Assembly: GCA_028274825.1 (NCBI GenBank) | Contig: JAQCMZ010000161.1 | Location: forward strand, 1 to 6,227 | Length of the DNA stretch: 6,227 nucleotides | Reading direction: 5' to 3' | Source of the DNA: Haloferacaceae archaeon | GTDB taxonomy: Archaea; Halobacteriota; Halobacteria; Halobacteriales; Haloferacaceae | Shown here: positions 1 through 5,636 of the stretch, piece by piece | How the letters are laid out: each line of letters begins with the position of its first letter | Numbering within the stretch: position 1 is the stretch's first letter | The notes under the pieces: model-generated | Told to the model about the DNA's origin: nothing | Databases searched by the model: none | Seen by the model: only the letters and a program-made list of their open reading frames with translations | Program-made: the position numbers and the translations under genes

Positions 1-678
1 TCGGTCATTCGAACGAATCTCTTCTATCGAGCCTTCGAACACAGTTTCACCGCTATCGATTATAGATCCTCGAGTCGCGATATCGAAAGCAAACTTCACG
101 TTCTGTTCGGTCATCAAGATTGAGACGTCTTCGTCGGCCACGCGATTGAACGTCTCCCGAAGGTCGTCCACGATCACTGGCGCGAGTCCCTCGCTAGGCT
201 CGTCAAGAAGTAACACGTCCGGGTCTTGTACGAGCGCCCGGGCGACGGCGACCATCTGTTGTTCGCCGCCGCTCAGATCCTGGCCTGCGCTCTCTCGGAG
301 ATCGTCCAGAATCGGGAAGATGTCGTACATCTCCGAGAGCTCGCGAGTACTGTCGCTCGCGAGACGCTTCGCCATACTGAGATTCTCACTGACGCTCAGT
401 GTCGGGAAGACCCGTCTTTCCTCGGGGACGAGTTTGATCCCTTTCGTGCTTATTTTGTCCGTTGACTGTCCGACGAGACTCTCTCCCCGGTATTCGACGG
501 TTCCCCGACGTGGTGTCACGATGCCACAGATACTCCGGAGCGTTGTGGTCTTCCCGGCGCCATTCCGCCCGAGCAAGGTCACGACTTCACCTTCCTCTAG
601 AGACAGCGAGACACCGTGGAGCACGTGACTGCTCCCATAATACGAGTGGACATCTTCGATTGTGAGTACGTTTGTCAT
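1..678 (-). CDS. livF: Branched-chain amino acid-type ABC transporter ATPase LivF (3' end beyond window)
   Basis: One of the two cytoplasmic ATPases that power the importer encoded by this operon. The 226 visible residues contain Walker A GRNGAGKTT (about 37-45), a PEERRVFPTLSV segment typical of LivF after the Q-loop region, the ABC signature LSGGEQQ (135-141), Walker B VLLLDEP with catalytic Glu160, and the LivF hallmark EGLAPVIV (163-170). The usual switch histidine is replaced by Gln in TEQN (190-193). This is normal for LivF and not a defect. LivF is usually about 235 residues, so only about ten C-terminal residues should be missing. The start is the ATG at 676-678; no in-frame start lies further upstream as far as livG. 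It is the last gene seen in the operon. The 58-nt gap from livG contrasts with the tight spacing elsewhere, and no convincing Shine-Dalgarno or TATA box was found in that gap. Confidence 0.95.
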   Translation of the reverse strand, partial: MTNVLTIEDVHSYYGSSHVLHGVSLSLEEGEVVTLLGRNGAGKTTTLRSICGIVTPRRGTVEYRGESLVGQSTDKISTKGIKLVPEERRVFPTLSVSENLSMAKRLASDSTRELSEMYDIFPILDDLRESAGQDLSGGEQQMVAVARALVQDPDVLLLDEPSEGLAPVIVDDLRETFNRVADEDVSILMTEQNVKFAFDIATRGSIIDSGETVFEGSIEEIRSNDR

Positions 679-736
679 TGTTAGTTGAGTTTGTGTCGGG
701 TTTCGTTTTCCTGTTCGCAGTCAATACTGTGGTTTG

Positions 737-1495
737 CTATTTTCCGAGATAAGCTCTCGTAACCCGGTCGTCTTCCCGCACCTTCTGGGGTGGCCCGTCG
801 GCGATCACCGCCCCCTGATCAAGGACAATAACCCGGTCGGAAAGGGCAAACACGACATCCATGTCATGTTCGGTGATCATGAACGTCGTCTCGGTGTTCT
901 CGTTGAGTCCACTGAGCAGGTCAACGAGATAGTCGGTTCCTTGAGGATTCATCCCTGCGGTAGGTTCGTCGAACAATGCGATCTGAGGGTCTGTCGCGAG
1001 GGCGACAGCGATTTCGACTTTTCGTCTGTCTCCGTGAGAGAGGTTTTCACACACCTCTTCTGCGACATCTTCCAGTTCGACGAGTTCCACCATCTCCCAG
1101 GCCTGTTCGTACAGTTCGTCGTCGCCGCGCATCCGAGTGAGCGGCTCCATACTTCGATTGTGTTTACTGATCCGGGCGACACGGAGGTTGTCGAGGACCG
1201 ACAGCCCCTCGAAAATATTGGTCACCTGGTAGGATCTGGAGAGACCGAGTTGTGAGATTTCGTTCGGTTCCCGCCCTGAGATGGTGGTGAACCCGTCTGC
1301 GGTGTTCAGCTGGATCTGTCCGCCGGTCGGCTCCAATACACCGGTCAAGAGGTTGTAAAACGTCGTCTTCCCAGCGCCGTTCGGTCCGATTAGACTCGTT
1401 ATCTCGTCGCTGCTTATCTCCACTGACACGTCGTTCACCGCGACGAGTTCGCCGAACTCGCGACGAAGATCTTCCGTTCGGAGAACGGTAGACAT
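737..1495 (-). CDS. livG: Branched-chain amino acid-type ABC transporter ATPase LivG
   Basis: Second ATPase of the importer, expected to pair with LivF on the cytoplasmic face of LivH/LivM. The 252-residue protein has Walker A GPNGAGKTT (37-45), the Q-loop in SRSYQVTNIF (about 87-96), a variant ABC signature LSHGDRRKVEIA (152-163), Walker B IALFDEP (172-178) with Glu177, the LivG-type GMNP (181-184), and the switch His210 in TEHDMD. LSHGD in place of LSGGQ and the GMNP motif are family features that separate LivG from LivF. Length is normal for the family (about 250-260). The ATG at 1493-1495 lies 1 nt after the livM stop and is preceded by a G-run (GGGGGG, 1504-1509, 8-nt spacer) that may act as a weak Shine-Dalgarno, so translation is probably coupled to livM. 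Confidence 0.96.
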   Translation of the reverse strand: MSTVLRTEDLRREFGELVAVNDVSVEISSDEITSLIGPNGAGKTTFYNLLTGVLEPTGGQIQLNTADGFTTISGREPNEISQLGLSRSYQVTNIFEGLSVLDNLRVARISKHNRSMEPLTRMRGDDELYEQAWEMVELVELEDVAEEVCENLSHGDRRKVEIAVALATDPQIALFDEPTAGMNPQGTDYLVDLLSGLNENTETTFMITEHDMDVVFALSDRVIVLDQGAVIADGPPQKVREDDRVTRAYLGK

Positions 1496-1496
1496 G

Positions 1497-2669
1497 TCAG
1501 TTACCCCCCAGTCGCGTGCCTTTCAGATACCGTGTTGTCGTTGAGACCATCGTCGAGAGTTTGGCTTGGACAGATTCGCGGATGTAGTTTCTAACGCCCT
1601 CGAATCCGTCACTGTTGTACGCCAGTTCGACTCGCCTGAGCCAGCCTGCAAAGCTGTACACTCCTCCACTGACACCCTTATTGAGAAACAGAATCACGAC
1701 TATCAGAAGGACTCCAAAGGCGAGTTCCCAATGAGCCTCCAGTGCCGGGACGCGGGTGATAATCCAGCGGAGATACCGGAATGCGATGGCACCGAACGCT
1801 GGGCCGAGGAATACGGAGGGCCCGCCCAAGACGGCCGACACCACCGCCACTGCACTGGTTTCCCAGTAGGCCATTTCTGGAGAGACGATATTATGATGAG
1901 GCGCCATCAGGATTCCGGCGATTGCCGTGAACATCGCCGACAGGATGAACGTGAGCCACTGGTGGCGCGTCACATTGATTCCTATTGCTTCGGCGCGTTC
2001 GGGGTTTTCACGAATCGACTTACACACCGCACCAAACGGGGACGCGACGATTCGCCAGAGCGCGTACATCGACAGCAGAAACACCGCGAGCACGAAATAA
2101 TAGTACGTGGTTCGACTCCCGAGTTGGACGGTGAGACCAAGCACGTCGGCCGAGCCGAGTAAGACCAGAATCCCCTCGCTTCCGTTCGTCAAGCCGCCTG
2201 GGTTCTGGAGCACGACGGTGTACAGCCCCATCCCGAACGCCAGGGTGATCATCGCGAAGTAGATTTCCTCGAGTTGCACGCTCAGATAGCCAACGGGAAT
2301 CGCGACGAGTGTAATCGCGATGACCCCGGCCACGCCCGCGAAACCGAACACCACCAGCGGCGAGACGCCGCCCAGCGCCGCCGGAAGTAGTGGTCCGATG
2401 TCCCGCAGGAATATCGCCAGTCCGTAGGCTCCGCCGGCGTAAAACAACGCGTGACCGAACGAGAGCAGACCCGTATATCCGTACAGAAGGTTGAACGAGG
2501 TTGCGAACAGCGCGAACACGAATACCTCGATAAGCACGAACACCTGGAATTCGGGGAGGACAAACGGCGCGACCAACAGGAACGCGAGCGTGATCGCCAG
2601 AATCCGCGCTTTCGTCCAGCCCGTCCTGGCTGATGCCACCGACTCGGCGGTCCGTTCACGGAGGCTCAC
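1497..2669 (-). CDS. livM: Branched-chain amino acid-type ABC transporter permease LivM
   Basis: One of two polytopic membrane subunits that form the substrate path. The 390-residue protein starts with a charged cytoplasmic stretch (1-23), followed by many hydrophobic segments beginning near residue 24. Family motifs include NLLYGYTGLLSFGHALFYAG (60-79) and a cytoplasmic ATPase-contact loop IRENPERAEAIGIN (219-232). The last membrane segment ends near residue 329, leaving a hydrophilic tail of about 50-60 residues that is longer than in many bacterial LivM proteins. The start is GTG at 2667-2669; its last three bases and the next one form the GTGA overlap with the livH stop codon (2666-2668). 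GGGGGTG at 2674-2680 is a plausible Shine-Dalgarno 4 nt before the start. Stop is TGA at 1497-1499. Confidence 0.95.
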   Translation of the reverse strand: MSLRERTAESVASARTGWTKARILAITLAFLLVAPFVLPEFQVFVLIEVFVFALFATSFNLLYGYTGLLSFGHALFYAGGAYGLAIFLRDIGPLLPAALGGVSPLVVFGFAGVAGVIAITLVAIPVGYLSVQLEEIYFAMITLAFGMGLYTVVLQNPGGLTNGSEGILVLLGSADVLGLTVQLGSRTTYYYFVLAVFLLSMYALWRIVASPFGAVCKSIRENPERAEAIGINVTRHQWLTFILSAMFTAIAGILMAPHHNIVSPEMAYWETSAVAVVSAVLGGPSVFLGPAFGAIAFRYLRWIITRVPALEAHWELAFGVLLIVVILFLNKGVSGGVYSFAGWLRRVELAYNSDGFEGVRNYIRESVQAKLSTMVSTTTRYLKGTRLGGN

Positions 2670-3577
2670 GAGCCACCCCCGAACAGGCCAGTGGGTCTGA
2701 AGATCAGCACGAGCAACATCGCGAGAAACGGCAGGAAAACGTCTCCCCCGGCAATCACGAGCACGCCGAAACTGTTTATCAGTCCGATGATCATCGCGCC
2801 CGCGAAGGCACCGACGAAGGACCCGAGCCCGCCGATAACGACGATGATGAACGCCTGGATAATCACTTGATTACCGATACCGGGAGTAATCCCTTGAATC
2901 GGGGCCGCAAGTGCGCCGCCAATCCCGGTGAGCGCACTCCCGACGAAGAACACACCGGTGTACACTCGGGGGACGTTCACGCCGAGTAGCGCCGACATAT
3001 CCCGGTCCGTCGATGTCGCGCGGACGACTCGGCCTACGAACGTCCGCTGGAGGACGAGCCACAGCGTGACCATGACGGTGCCGCTGAGCAGGATCAAGAA
3101 CACACGGTAGGCGGTAAACGACGCGCCCAACAGCGCAACGTCGAAGTCCAGCAACTGCGGGGTTGGCGTCGTCTTGGTGCCGGTCCCCCAGGTGAGCAGC
3201 ACCAGTTCGTTTATGACGAAAATGAACGCGAACGTGAGGATAAGCTGATCAAGTTGTGGGCGGTCGTAGATCCGCCTGATAAATCCGGACTCGATGACCA
3301 CGCCGATCAGTCCGACGGTTAACCCGGCAGCCAGCAGTCCGATCCAGAAGTTTCCGACGAGTTCTGTCGTGAAGCTCATACCGACGAACGCCCCGATCAT
3401 GTATAGCGCGCCGTGAGCGAAGTTCAGTACCTCAAGTACACCGAAGATCAGACTCAGGCCGAGCGCGATCAAGAACAGTCGACTGCCGATACTGAGTCCA
3501 ATGAAGATTTCTCGTATTGGGATGGTTTCTAACAAGTAGATCACCGAGGCGTTACAGACCCGCCGGCCACCGGCCAC
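2666..3577 (-). CDS. livH: Branched-chain amino acid-type ABC transporter permease LivH
   Basis: Second membrane permease, expected to form a heterodimer with LivM. The 303-residue reading is almost entirely hydrophobic segments joined by short loops. The LivH hallmark LGLSLIFGVLEVLNFAHGAL lies at about 39-58, and the ATPase-contact loop with RATSTDRDMSALLGVN at about 186-201. The start is uncertain. The GTG at 3575-3577 overlaps livK by 26 nt and is preceded by GAGGG (3583-3587) at a 5-nt spacing, which favours it. A second in-frame GTG at 3542-3544, 7 nt after the livK stop, gives 292 residues beginning MIYLLETIP and looks closer to the usual N-terminus of the family. Function does not depend on the choice. 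The TGA stop overlaps the livM GTG start by 4 nt, implying translational coupling. Confidence 0.94.
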   Translation of the reverse strand: MAGGRRVCNASVIYLLETIPIREIFIGLSIGSRLFLIALGLSLIFGVLEVLNFAHGALYMIGAFVGMSFTTELVGNFWIGLLAAGLTVGLIGVVIESGFIRRIYDRPQLDQLILTFAFIFVINELVLLTWGTGTKTTPTPQLLDFDVALLGASFTAYRVFLILLSGTVMVTLWLVLQRTFVGRVVRATSTDRDMSALLGVNVPRVYTGVFFVGSALTGIGGALAAPIQGITPGIGNQVIIQAFIIVVIGGLGSFVGAFAGAMIIGLINSFGVLVIAGGDVFLPFLAMLLVLIFRPTGLFGGGS

Positions 3578-4892
3578 CGGTTCCCTCTTCGAGGAGCGAG
3601 TTCAGCGTATCCGGCGACGTATCGACGGGTTCGAACGGCTCTAACACACTGACACCTCGCTCCTCGGAGTAACTCGTCTTCCCCCATGAGGACGGAACGC
3701 CCGCCTGGTGACTATCTGAGTCGATTGTGTACTCTCCGACCGGGCCAGAGTGTTGGATTCCCTCCAGAGACCCGACCACGTCGTCTGTGTTCGAACTGCC
3801 TGCGGCTTCGATTGCCTTCTTGAACAAGTAGAGCCCACGGTAAGCGCCCTCGGCATTGTAGGAGGGGATTTTGTCATGTTGGTCGAGGAACTTTTGAACG
3901 AACGTCTGGTTCGCTTCGGAACTCTCGTTCGGGAGCGCCCAGTAACGAGTCCCGGCCCACAGACCGTCCGGCATCGTGTCTCCCATCGGATTTAGCACGT
4001 CGGTCGCCGCACCGAGCATCATCAGCGGAGCGTCGACGACATCGAAAAACTCTGTATTCTGAGCTTGTCCCAGGAACGTGACGAGGTCGCCACCCCACAG
4101 AGAAATGAGAACCCCTTCTGGGTCGTTTTCCAGCACGCGTCTGATTTGTGGCGTGAAGTCATCGGTGCCCAGATCCGGGAGTGTGACGGAGTCGTCGAGG
4201 AACTCGTAGCCAAGCCCCATCCCCTGAGTGAACCCTTTGAAGTACTCGTACGACTGGGTCCCGTACGCATAGTTCGGACCGATCATCGTCCATCGCTCGG
4301 CATCGGTCTGGTCTCGGGCTGTGACGGCGGCCCCGTAGTGGTTCTGCGACAGTGAACAGCTGTTGCGGAAGGTGTAATCGTTTCCGACGGCCTGCTCGTG
4401 GTCGTCCTCAGGGATAGTGAGGAACGGGCTCGAAGCGTGTGTGCAGACCCACGGCACCTGCAGTTCCTTCACAACGGGCGCAAGTTGAAGTGAGACACCA
4501 CTGCTGTCGACACCGATGAGAAAGTCTGCTCCGTCCTCCTCGATGAGACTCCGAACCTGTTGGATGGCGGTCTGGGAACTGAGCTCCGTGTCTCGGAACA
4601 GCAGTTCAACATCTTGGCCGTTGATCCCACCGTTAGCGTTGATTTCTTCTTGAGCCATCTCCAGGCCGAACTGTGCTGACTCACCGTAGTTCGCAGCGAA
4701 CCCAGACTGGACGTACGGACAGCCGAATGTGAGCACTCCGTCGTCGCTGCCTGAACAGCCGGCAATGGCCGTCACTCCGAGGCCAGCACCGGCCGTTTTC
4801 AGGAAGTTACGACGGTCAATCGAACTCAGTGGGCGTGAATTCTGTGAGCCAGTCTCACTGGAATTTCGAGTGTAATCCGATGACATTATCAT
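3552..4892 (-). CDS. livK: Tat-exported lipoprotein substrate-binding protein of the branched-chain amino acid-type ABC transporter (LivK-like)
   Basis: Extracellular receptor that captures the substrate and delivers it to LivHM. The 446-residue protein has a long polar N-region, a twin-arginine motif RRNFLK (27-32), a hydrophobic stretch, and a lipobox AIAGC with lipidated Cys46, the usual haloarchaeal Tat lipoprotein arrangement. A periplasmic-binding-protein type 1 (Peripla_BP_6/LivK) fold follows: GESAQFGLEMAQEEINANGG (70-89) with INGQDVELLFRD (90-101) after it are the classic first helix and strand of the family. Only about six residues (SGSDDG) separate the Cys from the folded domain, whereas many haloarchaeal binding proteins have longer linkers. 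The substrate is not determined; relatives bind branched-chain amino acids, amides, urea or aromatic acids. Two ATGs, at 4890-4892 and 4884-4886, are possible starts. The promoter position fits a leaderless start at the first. First gene of the operon. Confidence 0.93.
   Translation of the reverse strand: MIMSSDYTRNSSETGSQNSRPLSSIDRRNFLKTAGAGLGVTAIAGCSGSDDGVLTFGCPYVQSGFAANYGESAQFGLEMAQEEINANGGINGQDVELLFRDTELSSQTAIQQVRSLIEEDGADFLIGVDSSGVSLQLAPVVKELQVPWVCTHASSPFLTIPEDDHEQAVGNDYTFRNSCSLSQNHYGAAVTARDQTDAERWTMIGPNYAYGTQSYEYFKGFTQGMGLGYEFLDDSVTLPDLGTDDFTPQIRRVLENDPEGVLISLWGGDLVTFLGQAQNTEFFDVVDAPLMMLGAATDVLNPMGDTMPDGLWAGTRYWALPNESSEANQTFVQKFLDQHDKIPSYNAEGAYRGLYLFKKAIEAAGSSNTDDVVGSLEGIQHSGPVGEYTIDSDSHQAGVPSSWGKTSYSEERGVSVLEPFEPVDTSPDTLNSLLEEGTGGRWPAGL
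3583..3587 (-). promoter_or_regulatory. Shine-Dalgarno-like site inside livK that favours the early livH start
   Basis: On the minus strand GAGGG sits 5 nt before the GTG at 3577. It also encodes livK residues near the C-terminus (Glu-Glu-Gly-Thr), so it may be there for protein-coding reasons alone. The alternative livH start at 3544 has no comparable site. Confidence 0.4.
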
Positions 4893-4911
4893 ATGTAACT
4901 AACATTGTCTG

Positions 4912-4925
4912 TAATAATTGTTTCT
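4912..4925 (-). promoter_or_regulatory. Archaeal promoter (BRE + TATA-like box) of the liv operon
   Basis: Reading leftward, AGAAAC (4925-4920) resembles a TFB-recognition element and TTATTA (4917-4912) a haloarchaeal TATA box. The box centre is about 22-24 nt from the livK ATG at 4892, so transcription should start at or next to the start codon and give a leaderless mRNA. The assignment rests on pattern and spacing only. Confidence 0.6.
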
Positions 4926-4988
4926 ACTACTCATCGGGTAACACCTGGCGTGCCTACCCCGATTAGAGCCGGTGACTCTGTCGGTCCC

Positions 4989-5089
4989 GAACTCCGAATG
5001 TGACACAAAACTGATGTGTTTTCGGGGTTCCAGTCAGGCCGTTGAAACGCCTGTCCGGGCAACCCCAAGGTTCCCGTCTCACACGAGAC
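4989..5089. repeat. Run of four consecutive stem-loops
   Basis: Stem 1 pairs GAACTCCGAA (4989-4998) with TTCGGGGTTC (5021-5030), ten pairs including one G-U, and has an inner ACAC/GTGT helix. Stem 2 pairs CAGGC (5035-5039) with GCCTG (5049-5053). Stem 3 pairs GGG + AACC (5057-5064, one bulged C) with GGTTCCC (5069-5075) around a CCAA loop. Stem 4 pairs GTCTC (5076-5080) with GAGAC (5085-5089) around ACAC. Each short stem could be chance; together they leave almost no unpaired sequence for 100 nt. The strand and any role (structured RNA, protein-binding DNA, mobile-element remnant) are unknown. Confidence 0.4.
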
Positions 5090-5094
5090 AACCA

Positions 5095-5114
5095 AGACTC
5101 AGTACCTCACAAAG
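5095..5114 (+). repeat. Left arm of inverted repeat (17-bp perfect core)
   Basis: AGACTCAGTACCTCACAAAG, with the core at 5098-5114. It is the reverse complement of the right arm apart from one base at 5097. It lies 62 nt before the ATG of the small ORF and just after the run of stem-loops. Confidence 0.85.
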
Positions 5115-5146
5115 CTAGTTAGCTGATATTACAGTCATTTCGGGAC

Positions 5147-5152
5147 TATTTA
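5147..5152 (+). promoter_or_regulatory. TATA-like box of the small ORF
   Basis: TATTTA is centred about 27 nt before the ATG at 5177, the spacing expected for a leaderless haloarchaeal transcript. It lies within the weaker inner part of the inverted-repeat arm and overlaps a near-palindromic TTACCGTAA (5150-5158). No strong BRE is seen. Confidence 0.5.
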
Positions 5153-5176
5153 CCGTAACCGAAGCGATGTGCGAAT

Positions 5177-5359
5177 ATGCCGCCAGATGGCTACCGCACA
5201 ATCACAGTCTCTGACGAGGTGTTTCAGCAGGTGCTTGCCGTGATGACTGAATACGAGTGTGAGAGCGTTGCCGACGCGGTGGCGACCACGTCGGCGATAG
5301 CGCTCAACCGGGATGAAGCCGAGCTTGCCCAGATTCTCGCTGATCAGGTAGCCGAATAA
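5177..5359 (+). CDS. Small protein of unknown function, possibly ribbon-helix-helix-like
   Basis: Encodes 60 residues, MPPDGYRTITVSDEVFQQVL at the start and ADQVAE at the end; I do not recognise a named family. Its layout, a short strand-like segment (YRTITVSD, 6-13), a helix (EVFQQVLAVMTEYE, 14-27), a turn near CESV, and a second helix (ADAVATTSAIAL, about 32-43), resembles ribbon-helix-helix DNA-binding proteins such as antitoxins and small repressors. The acidic C-terminal helix (NRDEAELAQILADQVAE) fits haloarchaeal composition. That it is a real gene is supported by a TATA-like box at leaderless spacing, balanced codon use and a clean TAA stop. It is divergent from livK and enclosed by inverted repeats. 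It could be a cargo or regulator gene of a small mobile unit, an accessory ORF of the neighbouring insertion sequence, or an orphan antitoxin; no toxin partner follows. Confidence 0.65.
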   Translation: MPPDGYRTITVSDEVFQQVLAVMTEYECESVADAVATTSAIALNRDEAELAQILADQVAE

Positions 5360-5383
5360 GCCATCAAAACCGCAAGACAGCAG

Positions 5384-5417
5384 TATTACCGTGAAAAAGA
5401 GTTAAATTACGGTAGTA
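5384..5417 (+). terminator. Stem-loop after the small ORF, possible terminator or operator
   Basis: TATTACCGT (5384-5392) pairs with ACGGTAGTA (5409-5417), nine pairs including one G-U, around a 16-nt A/T-rich loop. It starts 25 nt after the TAA. Haloarchaeal termination usually relies on T-runs rather than hairpins, and no T-run follows, so a protein-binding palindrome is equally plausible. Each half resembles the TTACCGTAA at the small ORF's promoter. Confidence 0.3.
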
Positions 5418-5429
5418 TCAATTCTTCGA

Positions 5430-5449
5430 CTTTGTGAGGTACTGAGACT
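5430..5449 (-). repeat. Right arm of inverted repeat (17-bp perfect core)
   Basis: CTTTGTGAGGTACTGAGACT on the plus strand, with core 5430-5446 perfectly complementary to 5098-5114. It lies 70 nt after the stop of the small ORF and about 187 nt before the transposase start. Confidence 0.85.
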
Positions 5450-5457
5450 AGAAAACG

Positions 5458-5476
5458 ACTACCGGTCTGAGGTAGT
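5458..5476. repeat. Short inverted repeat ACTACC/GGTAGT
   Basis: ACTACC (5458-5463) and GGTAGT (5471-5476) are perfect complements around a 7-nt spacer. A G-T pair (5457/5477) could extend it. It lies just outside the right arm of the long inverted repeat. It is short enough to arise by chance, and a role as part of an insertion-sequence end was not established. Confidence 0.3.
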
Positions 5477-5579
5477 TACAGAGATGGTACGTGTTTACCC
5501 TGAGAAGGATTTCGGCACTCTCTCGTAGGTTGCCCCTGACCTGACAGTAGAGCAATGCAGTCGACAAGGTATTCTCCGA

Positions 5580-5608
5580 GGGACGGTCTCCCTACCGGAG
5601 ACCGTCCC
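5580..5608 (+). repeat. Perfect 12-bp hairpin upstream of the transposase
   Basis: GGGACGGTCTCC (5580-5591) and GGAGACCGTCCC (5597-5608) are exact complements around the 5-nt loop CTACC. The hairpin ends 28 nt before the transposase ATG. It would form in any read-through transcript. Insertion sequences often carry such structures near the 5' end to limit transposase expression from outside promoters; that role is an inference here. Confidence 0.75.
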
Positions 5609-5636
5609 GCGTCGTCTGCACCGGCCGAGGGGTGTT

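Larger units (their letters stand above)
4893..5176. other. Non-coding region between livK and the small ORF
   Basis: This 284-nt divergent intergenic stretch shows no credible coding sequence on either strand. It contains the leftward liv promoter, a run of four stem-loops (4989-5089), the left arm of a long inverted repeat (from 5095), a small palindrome AGCTA-GT-TAGCT (5113-5124), and the rightward promoter of the 60-residue ORF. No tRNA or rRNA signature was found. Confidence 0.7.
5095..5449. mobile_element. Putative 355-bp MITE-like unit bounded by long inverted repeats
   Basis: The outer parts of this segment are inverted copies of each other. A 17-bp core is identical (5098-5114 against 5430-5446), the next three outer bases match at two positions, and inward in exactly the same register 5124-5140 matches 5404-5420 at 14 of 17 positions and 5150-5158 matches 5386-5394 at 7 of 9. 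Over 64-nt arms about 43 positions match by eye. The 60-residue ORF lies between the arms. No transposase is present inside and no clear target-site duplication flanks the unit, so mobility is inferred. The arms could instead be the termini of a larger element or regulatory sites. Confidence 0.45.
5360..5636. other. Non-coding region between the small ORF and the transposase
   Basis: These 277 nt carry no credible gene. They hold a stem-loop just after the small ORF (5384-5417), the right inverted-repeat arm (5430-5449), a short dyad (5458-5476) and a strong hairpin (5580-5608). I found no consensus TATA box at the expected distance before the transposase ATG. Confidence 0.7.

Noticed and set aside
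146..628. 160-codon open frame on the plus strand
   Set aside because: Antisense shadow of livF; Ser/Arg-rich low-complexity product typical of antisense frames in GC-rich haloarchaeal genes.
734..1255. 173-codon open frame on the plus strand
   Set aside because: It lies antisense to livG, whose Walker A, signature and Walker B motifs are intact; the plus-strand protein has no recognisable features.
4893..5176. tRNA, small regulatory RNA gene or CRISPR array in the intergenic region
   Set aside because: No cloverleaf with T-loop and acceptor stem, and no evenly spaced direct repeats; only the inverted repeats described above.
5087..5457. Target-site duplication flanking the inverted-repeat unit
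   Set aside because: Bases just outside the arms (around 5087-5094 and 5450-5457) do not match as a direct repeat of any convincing length.
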